Source: Nocardia transvalensis (lineage in GTDB: Bacteria; Actinomycetota; Actinomycetes; Mycobacteriales; Mycobacteriaceae). From it: DNA of 64,000 nucleotides. The stretch covers positions 208,855 through 272,854 of the forward strand of contig NZ_JADLQQ010000011.1 in the NCBI RefSeq assembly GCF_015477765.1. The letters are read 5' to 3'. The notes under the pieces are model-generated. The model saw nothing but the letters and a program-made list of their open reading frames with translations. It was not told the DNA's origin and did no database searches. Positions 43,835-52,540 of the stretch are shown in pieces; the first letter of the stretch is position 1; each line of letters starts with the position of its first letter. Made by a program: the position numbers and the translations under genes.

Positions 43835-44566
43835 TCAGTGGCCCGAGTGTCCGCCGGCGGGCTTGTCGGCCTTCTCCTGGCGGGGCAGCTCCGGACCGGC
43901 GTCGACGGGGACGTTGACCGCGACCGTGCCGGCGTCCTTGAAGTTGAAGGTCACCTGGTAGGTCAGGCCGGGGGTGATGTCCTTGGTGAGGCCGGTGATC
44001 TCGACCAGGATCGGGTGCGCGGCGGCGTCGGTGGGCTCGTCGGGCGAACCGGCGCCCTCGGGGTGCGCGGTCGCGCTGGTCGACGATGCGGGAGTGCTGG
44101 TCGGCGCGTGTGCGCCGGTCGATGGGGGGCTGGTCGGCGCGGCAGCCGTGGTGCTGGCCGGGGCGGGGGCATGGCCCGGCTGCGGGGCGGCGGCGACCAC
44201 GGTCTGTCCCGGCTCCAGCCGCGGGTTGGCCGGGGTGATGTGCACCGTGCCCAGGTCCGTGGTGATGCTGGTGAGCTCGTCGGCCTTGGACGCGCCGTCG
44301 TTGATCGCGCTGAAGGCGATGACGGCCTTACCGCCCTTGGCGTTGTTGTACTCCTCCGACTTCGGCAGGAGCAGGCGCACATCGCGCAACGCCACGTTGC
44401 CGATGTTGGCGGTGTTGCCGTTCACGGCCGAGACCTGCTGGGCGGTCTGTGAGATCTGACCGGCACCGCAACCCGACAACGCGAGCACCGCACCCGCGGC
44501 GACCGCGGCAACTGTCGCGGCCCGGCGGCGCGCCTTCGACGCTGTGGTGGCTTTCAGGGCAGTCAC
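43835..44566 (-). CDS. lpqE: Lipoprotein LpqE
   Basis: A 243-residue lipoprotein with a signal peptide and the lipobox LALSGC (Cys near residue 33). Residues about 45-125 and 185-225 form a beta-rich domain of the kind seen in copper-chaperone-like PCu(A)C proteins. They are separated by a long Pro/Ala/Thr/Ser stretch that is probably extended in the cell wall. No metal-binding Met/His cluster is obvious, so a metal role is not supported. It is divergent from carD as in M. tuberculosis (Rv3584/Rv3583c). Confidence 0.82.
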   Translation of the reverse strand: MTALKATTASKARRRAATVAAVAAGAVLALSGCGAGQISQTAQQVSAVNGNTANIGNVALRDVRLLLPKSEEYNNAKGGKAVIAFSAINDGASKADELTSITTDLGTVHITPANPRLEPGQTVVAAAPQPGHAPAPASTTAAAPTSPPSTGAHAPTSTPASSTSATAHPEGAGSPDEPTDAAAHPILVEITGLTKDITPGLTYQVTFNFKDAGTVAVNVPVDAGPELPRQEKADKPAGGHSGH

Positions 44567-44911
44567 GGCTTGTCCTCCATGTCGACCGGCTCACTCCACG
44601 ATGCAGAGTAGTAGTAGGGAGCGTAGTAGTTGGCACCGTGGCCCTCGTGTCGGGTGGGGGAGTTGCAGGCTCAACCATCGCGGGGCACTACGATTGGGAT
44701 ACGCACGAGGGCGCGCCGCCGGGATCGTCCGAATCCGGACAACCTCGATCCGGCCGGGCCGTGCGTAACTCCTTCTGGCACAACGGGATGCATACACAGG
44801 GCGTTCTGTCAACCCCCACGGCTGGCCCGTTGTGGCCCTGACCTGCGTCGTTGATCGCGCCGTTACCGAGTCGCATGTTAAACTGTGAACATCGAAAGGG
44901 GCACGGGACAC
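44567..44911. other. Divergent intergenic region lpqE/carD
   Basis: These 345 bases should hold both promoters. I see TTAAACT (about 44878-44884), a possible -10 element, ahead of carD, and a widely spaced inverted repeat GCCCTCGTG/CACGAGGGC (about 44642 and 44704). No coding frame here has a ribosome site or a recognisable product. Confidence 0.4.
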
Positions 44912-45400
44912 ATGATTTTTAAGGTCGGAGACACCGTCGTTTACCCCCACCACGGAGCGGCGCTGATCGAAGCTATCGAGACCCGCACCATCAAGGGTGT
45001 GCAGAAAGAGTATCTGGTCCTGAAGGTCGCACAGGGCGACCTCACCGTTCGGGTTCCCGCCGAGAACGCGGAGTATGTCGGCGTCCGCGACGTCGTAGGC
45101 CAGGAGGGTCTCGATCGAGTCTTCCAGGTGCTGCGCGCGCCGCATACCGAGGAGCCGACGAACTGGTCTCGCCGCTACAAGGCCAACCTGGAGAAGCTCG
45201 CCTCCGGCGATGTGAACAAGGTGGCCGAGGTCGTGCGTGATCTGTGGCGCCGGGAGCAGGACCGCGGTCTGTCCGCCGGCGAGAAGCGCATGCTGGCCAA
45301 GGCTCGCCAGATTCTCGTCGGTGAGCTCGCCCTCGCCGAGGGAACCGACGATGTCAAGGCCGAGACCCTGCTCGACGAGGTTCTCGCCGCGGCCTCCTGA
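44912..45400 (+). CDS. carD: RNA polymerase-binding regulator CarD
   Basis: A 162-residue protein, exactly the length of mycobacterial CarD. Residues about 1-60 form the Tudor-like RNA-polymerase interaction domain (MIFKVGDTVVYPHHGAALIE). The helical C-terminal domain binds promoter DNA beside the -10 element; its tryptophan is in TNWSRRYKANLEKL. CarD stabilises open complexes, chiefly at rRNA promoters, and is essential in mycobacteria. ATG 44912 follows GAAAGGGGCACGGG; an in-frame start nine codons upstream is disfavoured by length. ispD follows after two bases. Confidence 0.95.
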   Translation: MIFKVGDTVVYPHHGAALIEAIETRTIKGVQKEYLVLKVAQGDLTVRVPAENAEYVGVRDVVGQEGLDRVFQVLRAPHTEEPTNWSRRYKANLEKLASGDVNKVAEVVRDLWRREQDRGLSAGEKRMLAKARQILVGELALAEGTDDVKAETLLDEVLAAAS

Positions 45401-45402
45401 CC

Positions 45403-46125
45403 GTGAAAACGTCGCACGACGAAAGTCGTGTTGTGGCGTTGGTGCCTGCCGCCGGTCAGGGCGTTCGCCTGGGTGAATCGATGCCCAAGGCCTTCGTCCC
45501 GGTCGGCGGCAGCCCCATGCTCACAGTCGCTGTCGACGGTCTGATCGCGTCCGGGGTCGTGGACCGCATCGTGATCATGGTGCCCGCCGAATGGCGTGCG
45601 CAGGCCGAGGCCCTTGTGCATGTGAATTCCCGGGTGCCGATCAGCGTGGTGACGGGGGGCAGCGAACGTACCGATTCCGTGCGCGCCGGACTCGCGGCCG
45701 CGCCGGAGGCCACCCATGTGCTCGTCCACGACGCGGCCCGCGCCCTGACGCCGCCGTCGCTGATCGCGCGGGTGGTGGCCGAACTGCGGGCCGGGTCGCG
45801 CGCCGTCGTCCCCGGCGTCCCGGTGGCCGACACCATCAAATCGGTGGACTCCGACGGCGAGGTGACCGGCACGCCGGACCGATCCGTGCTGCGCGCCGTG
45901 CAGACCCCGCAGGGTTTCCGGGCGCAGCTGCTGCGCGAGGCCTATGCGCACGACGTGCCCGCCACCGACGATGCCGGACTGGTCGAGCGCCTCGGCGTGC
46001 GCGTGCGCGTCATTCCCGGCGACCCGCTCGCCTTCAAGATCACCACGCCGCTCGACCTGCGCCTGGCCAATGCCCTGCTGGCCGAGCGCGAGCTGTCGGA
46101 GCTGTCACAGGCGGTGCGGCCATGA
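45403..46125 (+). CDS. ispD: MEP cytidylyltransferase IspD
   Basis: A 240-residue nucleotidyltransferase. LVPAAGQGVRLGESMPKAF is the CTP-binding motif with the catalytic Arg and Lys, HDAARALTPP the second site, and LRAVQTPQGFR a later family mark. It joins CTP to 2-C-methyl-D-erythritol 4-phosphate in the non-mevalonate isoprenoid pathway. It starts with GTG two bases after carD, and its stop overlaps the ispF start, so the three are one transcript. Confidence 0.94.
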   Translation: MKTSHDESRVVALVPAAGQGVRLGESMPKAFVPVGGSPMLTVAVDGLIASGVVDRIVIMVPAEWRAQAEALVHVNSRVPISVVTGGSERTDSVRAGLAAAPEATHVLVHDAARALTPPSLIARVVAELRAGSRAVVPGVPVADTIKSVDSDGEVTGTPDRSVLRAVQTPQGFRAQLLREAYAHDVPATDDAGLVERLGVRVRVIPGDPLAFKITTPLDLRLANALLAERELSELSQAVRP

Positions 46126-46628
46126 CCGACGTGGCGAATATGCGCGTCGGCGTCGGCACCGATGTGCACCCGATCGAACCGGGCCGCCCCTGCTGGATGG
46201 CGGGCCTGCTGTTCGAGGGCGACAGCGGGTGCGCCGGCCACTCCGACGGCGATGTCGCCGCCCACGCGCTGTGCGATGCACTGCTGTCCGCCGCCGGTCT
46301 CGGCGATGTCGGCGCGGTCTTCGGCACCGGACGCCCCGAATGGGAGGGCGTATCCGGCGCGGCCATGTTGAAGGAGGTCCGGCGGCTGCTCGACGAGGCG
46401 GGATATGTCATCGTCAACGCCGCTGTGCAGGTGATCGGGAACCGTCCCAAGATAGGTCCCCGCCGTGGCGAGGCTCAGCAGGTGCTGGGAGAATTGTTGG
46501 GTGCGCCGGTTTCGGTATCGGGCACGACGACCGATGGCCTGGGGTTGACCGGACGCGGGGAGGGGATTGCTGCGATGGCCACCGCATTACTGCAGTGTTG
46601 TAGCCCCTCCTGTCCGGGCTCGCACTGA
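46122..46628 (+). CDS. ispF: MECDP synthase IspF
   Basis: A 168-residue enzyme. Zinc ligands are in VGVGTDVHPIE (Asp-x-His) and GHSDGDVAAHAL, with GTTTDGLGLTGRGEGIAAMA near the end. It cyclises CDP-ME 2-phosphate to 2-C-methyl-D-erythritol 2,4-cyclodiphosphate. ATG 46122 overlaps the ispD stop (ATGA); ATG 46140 is an alternative. The last ten residues (CCSPSCPGSH), rich in cysteine, go beyond the usual end. Confidence 0.94.
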   Translation: MTDVANMRVGVGTDVHPIEPGRPCWMAGLLFEGDSGCAGHSDGDVAAHALCDALLSAAGLGDVGAVFGTGRPEWEGVSGAAMLKEVRRLLDEAGYVIVNAAVQVIGNRPKIGPRRGEAQQVLGELLGAPVSVSGTTTDGLGLTGRGEGIAAMATALLQCCSPSCPGSH

Positions 46629-46716
46629 ATCCCGACCCCAGTTCTTCCGGGTGTGCGCCCGATCCCTCGCTCGTACCCTGCACCGAACCGCCCGTACTCT
46701 GCAATATCTCAACAGC

Positions 46717-46722
46717 TAGGAT
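46717..46722 (+). promoter_or_regulatory. -10 element of a leaderless cysS promoter
   Basis: TAGGAT stands eight bases before the cysS GTG, the distance at which transcription would begin on or next to the start codon. No -35 element is clear. Confidence 0.45.
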
Positions 46723-46730
46723 GGCTGGCC

Positions 46731-48125
46731 GTGACTCTGCGCCTGTTCGACACCGAGACGCGGACCCTGCGTGATTTCACGCCTCTGGTCCCCGGCCGCG
46801 CATCGGTGTACCTGTGTGGCGCCACCGTACAGGGTGAACCCCATATCGGACACGTACGCAGCGGAGTCGCCTTCGACGTGTTGCGCCGCTGGCTGCTCGC
46901 CAACGGCTACGACGTGGCCTTCGTCCGCAACGTCACCGATATCGACGACAAGATCCTGAACAAGGCCGCCGCGGCGGGCCGCCCCTGGTGGGAGTGGGCC
47001 GCCACCCACGAGCGTGCCTTCGATCGCGCCTATGAGGCACTCGGTGTGCTGCCGCCGTCGGCGGAGCCGCGCGCCACCGGGCACATCACGCAGATGATCG
47101 AGCTGATGCGCCGGCTCATCGACCGCGGCCACGCCTACGCCTCCTGCGGGAACGTGTATTTCGACGTGCGCAGCTTCCCGGAGTACGGCAAGTTGTCCGG
47201 CCACAAGCTCGACGACGTGCATCAGGGCGAGAGCGCGGGCGAGGGCAAGAACGATCCACGCGACTTCACCATGTGGAAGGCCGCCAAGCCCGGCGAGCCG
47301 TCCTGGCCGTCGCCGTGGGGCCCGGGCCGTCCCGGCTGGCATCTGGAGTGCTCGGCCATGGCCGAGTTCTATCTCGGCGCCGAATTCGATATCCACTGCG
47401 GCGGTATGGATCTGGTCTTCCCGCATCACGAGAACGAGATCGCCCAATCCCGCGCCGCCGGTGACGGTTTCGCGCGGTACTGGCTGCACAACGGCTGGGT
47501 GACCCTCGGCGGTGAAAAGATGTCGAAGTCGCTCGGCAATACGCTCTCGGTGCCGAATGTGCTGAAACATGTTCGGCCCGTGGAACTTCGGTTCTATCTG
47601 GGTAGCGCGCACTACAGCTCGATGCTGGAGTACTCCGATCAGGCGCTGCGCGATGCGGCACAGGCCTATCAGCGACTCAAGGCGTTCGTGCAGCGGGCCG
47701 CGGAGCGGGCCGGTGACATTCCGGTCGGCAAGTGGACCGACGCGTTCGCCGAGGCCCTCGACGACAATCTCGGAATTCCGAAGGCACTGGCCGAAATTCA
47801 TCGGCTCGTGCACGAGGGCAACAAGGCGCTGGAGTCCGGCGCCACCGACACCGCCCTCGAACTGGCGGGGCAGGTGCGTGCCATGCTCGGCATTCTCGGC
47901 GTGGATCCGCTGGATCCGCACTGGGCCGCGCCCCAGGATTCCTCGGCCGCCCTGGAGGCACTCGACGTCCTGGTGCAGGCCGAACTGGAGCGGCGCCAGC
48001 AGGCCCGCGGCGCCAAGGACTGGGCGACCGCCGACGCGGTGCGCGATCGGCTCAATGCGGCCGGGGTCGAGGTCACCGATACCCCGAACGGCCCGGAGTG
48101 GACTCTCACCAGGGACGCGCGATGA
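46731..48125 (+). CDS. cysS: Cysteinyl-tRNA synthetase
   Basis: A 464-residue class I synthetase. The zinc Cys is in SVYLCGATVQGEPHIGHVRS, which also holds the HIGH motif as HIGH; further ligands are in LECSAMA and FPHHENEIAQS, and KMSKS is in GGEKMSKSLGNT. It charges tRNA-Cys. GTG 46731 is chosen because MTLRLFDTETRTLRDF is the family N-terminus; an earlier in-frame ATG at 46653 would add 26 atypical residues. It sits between ispF and rlmB, as Rv3580c does. Confidence 0.94.
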   Translation: MTLRLFDTETRTLRDFTPLVPGRASVYLCGATVQGEPHIGHVRSGVAFDVLRRWLLANGYDVAFVRNVTDIDDKILNKAAAAGRPWWEWAATHERAFDRAYEALGVLPPSAEPRATGHITQMIELMRRLIDRGHAYASCGNVYFDVRSFPEYGKLSGHKLDDVHQGESAGEGKNDPRDFTMWKAAKPGEPSWPSPWGPGRPGWHLECSAMAEFYLGAEFDIHCGGMDLVFPHHENEIAQSRAAGDGFARYWLHNGWVTLGGEKMSKSLGNTLSVPNVLKHVRPVELRFYLGSAHYSSMLEYSDQALRDAAQAYQRLKAFVQRAAERAGDIPVGKWTDAFAEALDDNLGIPKALAEIHRLVHEGNKALESGATDTALELAGQVRAMLGILGVDPLDPHWAAPQDSSAALEALDVLVQAELERRQQARGAKDWATADAVRDRLNAAGVEVTDTPNGPEWTLTRDAR

Positions 48126-48171
48126 GCGCGCGCCCAGTGCGGATGTCCCGCACGATACGAAAGGCTCACTG

Positions 48172-49140
48172 ATGGCAGGCAATTCGCAGCGGCGGGGCGC
48201 GATCCGCAAGACAGGCACCAAGAAGGGCGCGGTCGTCGGTTCCGGTGGTAAGCGCCGCCGGGGCCTGGAGGGCCGCGGCGCCACGCCACCGGCGCATATG
48301 CGCAAGAACCATCCGGCGGCCAAGCGGGCGGCAGCGGCCAAGAAGGCCGCCCAGACCGGCACCCGCACCTCCGGCCGCACCCCCAACCGCAAGGGCGACG
48401 ACGGCCCCGAACTGGTGCTGGGCCGCAACCCGGTGGTGGAATGCCTGCGGGCCGGGGTTCCGGCGACCGCGCTGTACGTCGCGGTGGGCACCGAGAGCGA
48501 CGAGCGGCTGACCGAGTCGGTGAAGCGGGCCGCCGACACCGGTATCTCCATCCTGGAGGTGCCGCGCACCGATCTGGATCGCATGAGCGCCAACGGCTTA
48601 CATCAGGGCCTGGCGCTGCAGGTGCCGCCGTACCGCTACGCGCATCCCGACGATCTGCTCGAATCGGCAAGGAATTCCGATACTCCCGCCCTGCTGGTGG
48701 CCCTGGACAACATCTCCGATCCGCGCAACCTGGGCGCGGTCATCCGGTCGGTGGCGGCCTTCGGCGGCCACGGTGTGGTGATCCCGCAGCGGCGCAGCGC
48801 CAGCGTCACCGCGGTGGCCTGGCGGACCAGCGCCGGTGCCGCGGCCCGGCTGCCGGTGGCGCGGGCCACGAATCTGACCCGCACACTGAAGGACTGGGCC
48901 AAGGCGGGGCTGCAGGTGGTGGGCCTGGACGCGGGCGGAGACACCCTGCTCGACGACTTCGACGGCACCACACCGACGGTCGTGGTGGTCGGCTCGGAGG
49001 GTAAGGGCCTGTCGCGGCTGGTCCGCGAGACCTGCGACAGCATCCTCAGCATCCCCATGGCGGGCCCGGTGGAATCGCTGAACGCCTCGGTCGCCGCGGG
49101 CGTCGTGCTCGCCGATATCGCCCGCCAGCGCCGGATCTAG
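48172..49140 (+). CDS. rlmB: 23S rRNA 2'-O-methyltransferase, RlmB type (SpoU/TrmH)
   Basis: A 322-residue SPOUT methyltransferase. A basic, lysine/arginine/alanine-rich tail (residues 1-75) precedes an L30e-like substrate-binding domain (LVLGRNPVVECLRAG) and the knotted catalytic domain: LDNISDPRNLGAVIRS, VVVGSEGKGLSRL and MAGPVESLNASVAAGVVL. It methylates a guanosine ribose in 23S rRNA (G2251 in E. coli RlmB). AAAGG lies before the ATG. It follows cysS by 46 bases, as in M. tuberculosis (Rv3579c). Confidence 0.9.
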   Translation: MAGNSQRRGAIRKTGTKKGAVVGSGGKRRRGLEGRGATPPAHMRKNHPAAKRAAAAKKAAQTGTRTSGRTPNRKGDDGPELVLGRNPVVECLRAGVPATALYVAVGTESDERLTESVKRAADTGISILEVPRTDLDRMSANGLHQGLALQVPPYRYAHPDDLLESARNSDTPALLVALDNISDPRNLGAVIRSVAAFGGHGVVIPQRRSASVTAVAWRTSAGAAARLPVARATNLTRTLKDWAKAGLQVVGLDAGGDTLLDDFDGTTPTVVVVGSEGKGLSRLVRETCDSILSIPMAGPVESLNASVAAGVVLADIARQRRI

Positions 49141-49209
49141 TTTTCCCGCAGTCCGAGAAGCCCCGCGTCGGACCTGCTTTCGGGGTGGCTGTCCCCCTAG
49201 ACTTGGCGG

Positions 49210-49506
49210 GTGGCCATGAATCAGCCCCCCTACTGGTTCGATCAACCGATCGGGCAACCGGTCGAGCATCCGCACGCGACCACCGTGCTGGTGCTCGGGG
49301 CGTTGAGCGTCTTCTGTTGTGGCGCACTGGGTCCCGTGGCGTGGGCGATGGGCAGGCGGGCGCTGGATCAGATCGATGTCTCCGGCGGCGCCTATGGTGG
49401 CCGCACCCAGGTGATGGTGGGCTACGTGCTGGGCATCATCGGCACGATCCTGATGATCCTGATGGCGACCCTGTTCCTACTGATCCTGATCGGTGGCAAC
49501 GCCTGA
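49210..49506 (+). CDS. Small DUF4190 membrane protein
   Basis: A 98-residue protein with two hydrophobic segments: about 26-48 (TTVLVLGALSVFCCGALGPV) and 68-95 (VMVGYVLGIIGTILMILM). GPVAWAMGRRALDQID between them is the DUF4190 pattern. TAGACT six bases before GTG 49210 points to a leaderless message; ATG 49216 is the alternative. Its last 30 bases overlap the end of the converging enoyl-CoA hydratase gene. Function unknown. Confidence 0.75.
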   Translation: MAMNQPPYWFDQPIGQPVEHPHATTVLVLGALSVFCCGALGPVAWAMGRRALDQIDVSGGAYGGRTQVMVGYVLGIIGTILMILMATLFLLILIGGNA

Positions 49507-50328
49507 GGGGCGCACATCGCGATCGAGGCCCGGGCGCTGCGGATCGGCCGTGACCTCCCAGGCGGGCCATTCGGCGCTGACCCGGCCGGCCCAGTTGGGC
49601 TGGCGCCGGTCCCGGAAGGCGGCCATCCCCTCGCCGCCGTCGACGCTCTCGGCCACATAGGCATTGAGTTCGACCTCGAGCCGCCCGACGGCCTCCGGGC
49701 CCATGCCCAGCCCCTCCCACAGCAGCCGCTTGGACAGGGCGGCCGGCAGCGGGGCCGATCCGGTGGCGATGTCGTGCGCGACGGCCATGGCGGTGGGCAG
49801 CACCTCCCCCGCCGACAGACAGCTGTTGGCCAGGCCCATCGCCTTGGCCTCGTCGCCGTCGAAGGTGCGGCCGGTGAGCAGGATGTCGGCCGCATTGGCC
49901 ATGCCGACCAGCCGCGGCAGCGTCCAGTGCGCGTATCCGTCGGCGAGCACCGCGCGGCGCACCTGATTGAGTCCGTACACCGCATCCCGGGCCATATAGC
50001 GCAGGTCGCACTGCAGCGCGAGCGCCAGCCCGATACCGACGGCGTGCCCGTTCACCGCCGCGATCACCGGCTTGCGAATGCGCCACGGCGCGGGGTCGAT
50101 CGTGGCGCTGACGTCGCCGACCCGGTTGGACAGGTCCGCACCGGCGCAGAAGGCGGGCGGGGTGCCGGTGATGACCACGGCGCGAATCGCGTCCTCGCTG
50201 TCGCAGCGGCGCAGCGCCGCACCGAGTTCGGCCACCATCGTCGGGGTGAAGGCATTCTGCTGAGCGGGACGATGAAGCGTGAGCACGGCGACTCCGGCGG
50301 AAACATCGACGTGCAGTTCCGAACTCAT
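49477..50328 (-). CDS. Enoyl-CoA hydratase/isomerase (crotonase family)
   Basis: A 283-residue crotonase-fold protein. VAVLTLHRPAQQNAFTPTMV opens it, and the oxyanion-hole parts are AFCAGADLSNRVGD and AVNGHAVGIGLALAL. The second catalytic glutamate of standard hydratases is not obvious, so isomerase or other CoA chemistry is possible. TAGGAT eight bases before ATG 50328 suggests a leaderless start. It converges on the DUF4190 gene with a 30-base overlap. Confidence 0.85.
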   Translation of the reverse strand: MSSELHVDVSAGVAVLTLHRPAQQNAFTPTMVAELGAALRRCDSEDAIRAVVITGTPPAFCAGADLSNRVGDVSATIDPAPWRIRKPVIAAVNGHAVGIGLALALQCDLRYMARDAVYGLNQVRRAVLADGYAHWTLPRLVGMANAADILLTGRTFDGDEAKAMGLANSCLSAGEVLPTAMAVAHDIATGSAPLPAALSKRLLWEGLGMGPEAVGRLEVELNAYVAESVDGGEGMAAFRDRRQPNWAGRVSAEWPAWEVTADPQRPGLDRDVRPSGVATDQDQ

Positions 50329-50515
50329 GCGATGAAATCCTAGCTCTGTGCGACGTGTGCCACGCCCACCTTGTGAGTGAGCGCGGGCAACGGCGACCCG
50401 AATCCGGGTATTACCGGTGGTATCGCGATCGAGCAGAACACAACCGGACACGATTGCGCAACCGCGGCCGTCGCTGCTAGTCAGAGGGCTTCGCTATCGG
50501 ACGGTAGCGTCACAG

Positions 50516-51685
50516 CTAGCGCAACACCTTGCGGCCGATTGCCCACTTGTGCACCTCCGTGGGGCCGTCGTAGAGGCGGAAGGCGCGCATATCGCGGAAG
50601 ATCATCTCGACCACGGTCTCGTCGCTGATGCCGATGCCGCCGAGCACCTGGACGCAGCGGTCGGCGACCTTGAACAGCTCCTCCGACACGTACGACTTGG
50701 CCATGGAGCTCTCGTGGCGGGCCTTGTGCCCCTGATCCATCAACCAGCAGGCATGCCAGATGGTCAGGCGGCACTGGTGCAGCGCGATCTCGTTGTCGGC
50801 CAGCAGGAACGACACGCCCTCGTGTTCGCCGATGGGCTTGCCGAAGGCGGTGCGGGTCTTGGCGTGTTCGACGGCAATGCTCTGGGCGCGTTCGGCGGCG
50901 CCGAGCCAGCGCATGCAGTGGGTGAGCCGAGCGGGAGCCAGCCGCAGCTGCGCATACCGCAGCGCCTGGCCGGTTTCGCCGAGCACCGCCGACTTGGGCA
51001 GGGTCAGATTCTCGAAGCGCACCACCCCGTGACCGCCGACGTAGTTGCGGTCCATGGTGTTCATCGTGCGCTCGATGACGATGCCGGGGGTTTCGCCGTC
51101 GGTCAGGAACAGCGTCGGCCCCTCCGGCAGGTGGGGGTTGGGCGCCAAGCGGGCCATGATGATCCAGGTCTTGGCCCCGTCGGCACCGGTGATCAGCCAT
51201 TTGCGGCCGTTGATGACGAAGTTCTCGCCGTCGAAGGTGGCCGTGGTGGTGAGCTGACCGGGATCCGAGCCCGCCCCGCCCGGCTCGGTCATCGCGAAGA
51301 CCGAGCGCTGGTGGCCGGTGATCACCGGCATCAGGTAGCGGTCGACCTGTTCGGGGTTGGCGACCTTGGACAGCAGGAACATATTGCCCTCGTCCGGGGC
51401 GGCGCAGTTCATGGCGACCGGGCCGAGGGTGGACCAGCCTGCGGCCTCGTAGAGCACGGCCTGTTCGACATGGGTGAGGCCGCGCCCGCCCAGTTCCACG
51501 GGGGCCTGAATGGTGAGCAGTTTCTCGGCGCGGGCCAGTTCGACGAGTTCCTGGCGCAGTTCGTCGTTGGGGCCGTGCGAGGTCAGCCGCGGATCACGCT
51601 CGTAGGGAACGATCTTGTCGATGACGAATTGGCGGATCCGGTCGCGTTCGGCCTCGAGGTCGGCGGGCAACGAGAAGTCGATCAT
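50516..51685 (-). CDS. Acyl-CoA dehydrogenase
   Basis: A 389-residue FAD acyl-CoA dehydrogenase: FAMTEPGGAGSDPGQLTTTA is the FAD/acyl-binding stretch, FGKPIGEHEGVSFLLADNEI the C-terminal helices, and CVQVLGGIGISDETVVEMIF with RLYDGPTEVHKWAIGRKV the end. The GPTEVHKW ending resembles the ACAD10/11-like group, which handles unusual acyl-CoAs including 4-hydroxyacyl compounds; this is inference. It lies 187 bases upstream of the enoyl-CoA hydratase on the same strand and may share its substrate. Confidence 0.88.
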   Translation of the reverse strand: MIDFSLPADLEAERDRIRQFVIDKIVPYERDPRLTSHGPNDELRQELVELARAEKLLTIQAPVELGGRGLTHVEQAVLYEAAGWSTLGPVAMNCAAPDEGNMFLLSKVANPEQVDRYLMPVITGHQRSVFAMTEPGGAGSDPGQLTTTATFDGENFVINGRKWLITGADGAKTWIIMARLAPNPHLPEGPTLFLTDGETPGIVIERTMNTMDRNYVGGHGVVRFENLTLPKSAVLGETGQALRYAQLRLAPARLTHCMRWLGAAERAQSIAVEHAKTRTAFGKPIGEHEGVSFLLADNEIALHQCRLTIWHACWLMDQGHKARHESSMAKSYVSEELFKVADRCVQVLGGIGISDETVVEMIFRDMRAFRLYDGPTEVHKWAIGRKVLR

Positions 51686-51707
51686 CGGTGGTCACCTTTT
51701 CCGGCTG

Positions 51708-51730
51708 TCCCGGCGTGCTTTCGGCCGGGA
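51708..51730. repeat. REP-like hairpin, third copy
   Basis: TCCCGGC-GTGCTTTCG-GCCGGGA: 7-bp arms and the 9-nt loop shared with the copies at 20.1, 35.6 and 56.4 kb. It lies between the acyl-CoA dehydrogenase start and the hydrolase gene. Confidence 0.6.
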
Positions 51731-51792
51731 ACGTGGCACGAGCATACGACCCGCACCCCGACAGACTGAAGGCGGCTGCCATCAAATGGTGG

Positions 51793-52536
51793 TCAGCCCA
51801 GGACGCCGCGCAGGAACTCTTCGACGTGGGCGCGGTAGGCCGCGGGCTGATCGTCGTGGACCAGATGTCCCGCGTCCGGGATCAGGACGTGGCGCGCGTT
51901 CGGATGCCGGGCGGCCATCTCGCGCATCTGGCCGGGCGGGGTGATGGTGTGCTCGCCCTCGATCAGCAGGGCCGGTGCCCGCACCGACTGCCACTGCGAC
52001 CAGAAGTCGCGGCTGCCCCATTCCTCGGAGATGTCGCGGAAGGTCGTGACATCCCCGTGCAGGCGATAACCGTCCGGGCCCTCGGTGAACGAATTCAGGA
52101 AGTAGCGGCCCGCCACCGGGCCGAAGAAATCCAGCACCGCGTCGGCGGTGCGGAACGGTTGCGGCCACGCCGCGATCATCGCCGCCCAGTCCCGAGCCGT
52201 GCGCCCCCGGTAATCCGGGGCCATATCCTCCACCACCAGCGCCCGCACCCGATCCGGATGGTCGGCGGCATACACCCAGCCGTGCAGGGCGCCCATGGAG
52301 TGACCGATCACCACCATCGGCTCGGCGATCGATGCAGTAGCGGTCGCCAGATCCGCAACGAACGCCTCGGTGGTGAGCTCCTGCGGCGCCGCACGCCCGT
52401 GCCCCGCCGCGTCGAAGGTGAACACCTGCCCGAATTTCCGCAGCCACTCCACCTGCCCACCCCAGGTCCGCGCACTGCCCATCAGCCCGTGCAACAGCAG
52501 AATCGGCACACCCGTGCCACCCTCGTCGTACAGCAG
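51793..52536 (-). CDS. Alpha/beta-hydrolase with a possible CTG start
   Basis: A hydrolase of about 247 residues. The oxyanion motif is ILLLHGLMGSARTW, the nucleophile is in VVIGHSMGALHG and the histidine in IPDAGHLVHDDQ; the acid may be the glutamate in IEGEHTI. The only conventional start is GTG 52509, which would remove the first beta-strand; above it a stop lies at 52560. CTG 52536 gives the normal N-terminus (LLYDEGGTGVPILLLHG) and has GGGGAGG (52545-52551) eight bases upstream. That ribosome site lies inside a dispersed repeat. Substrate unknown. Confidence 0.75.
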   Translation of the reverse strand: MLYDEGGTGVPILLLHGLMGSARTWGGQVEWLRKFGQVFTFDAAGHGRAAPQELTTEAFVADLATATASIAEPMVVIGHSMGALHGWVYAADHPDRVRALVVEDMAPDYRGRTARDWAAMIAAWPQPFRTADAVLDFFGPVAGRYFLNSFTEGPDGYRLHGDVTTFRDISEEWGSRDFWSQWQSVRAPALLIEGEHTITPPGQMREMAARHPNARHVLIPDAGHLVHDDQPAAYRAHVEEFLRGVLG

Positions 52537-52540
52537 CTTG

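Noticed and set aside
44605..44632. GTAGTAGTAG-rich stretch, possible BlaI operator or tandem repeat
   Set aside because: Direct rather than inverted repeats with irregular spacing; no dyad comparable to the one at 20318.
47563..47576. KstR-like TGAAACATGTTCGG
   Set aside because: It fits 13 of the 14 pattern positions loosely but lies inside the cysS coding sequence, far from any steroid gene start.
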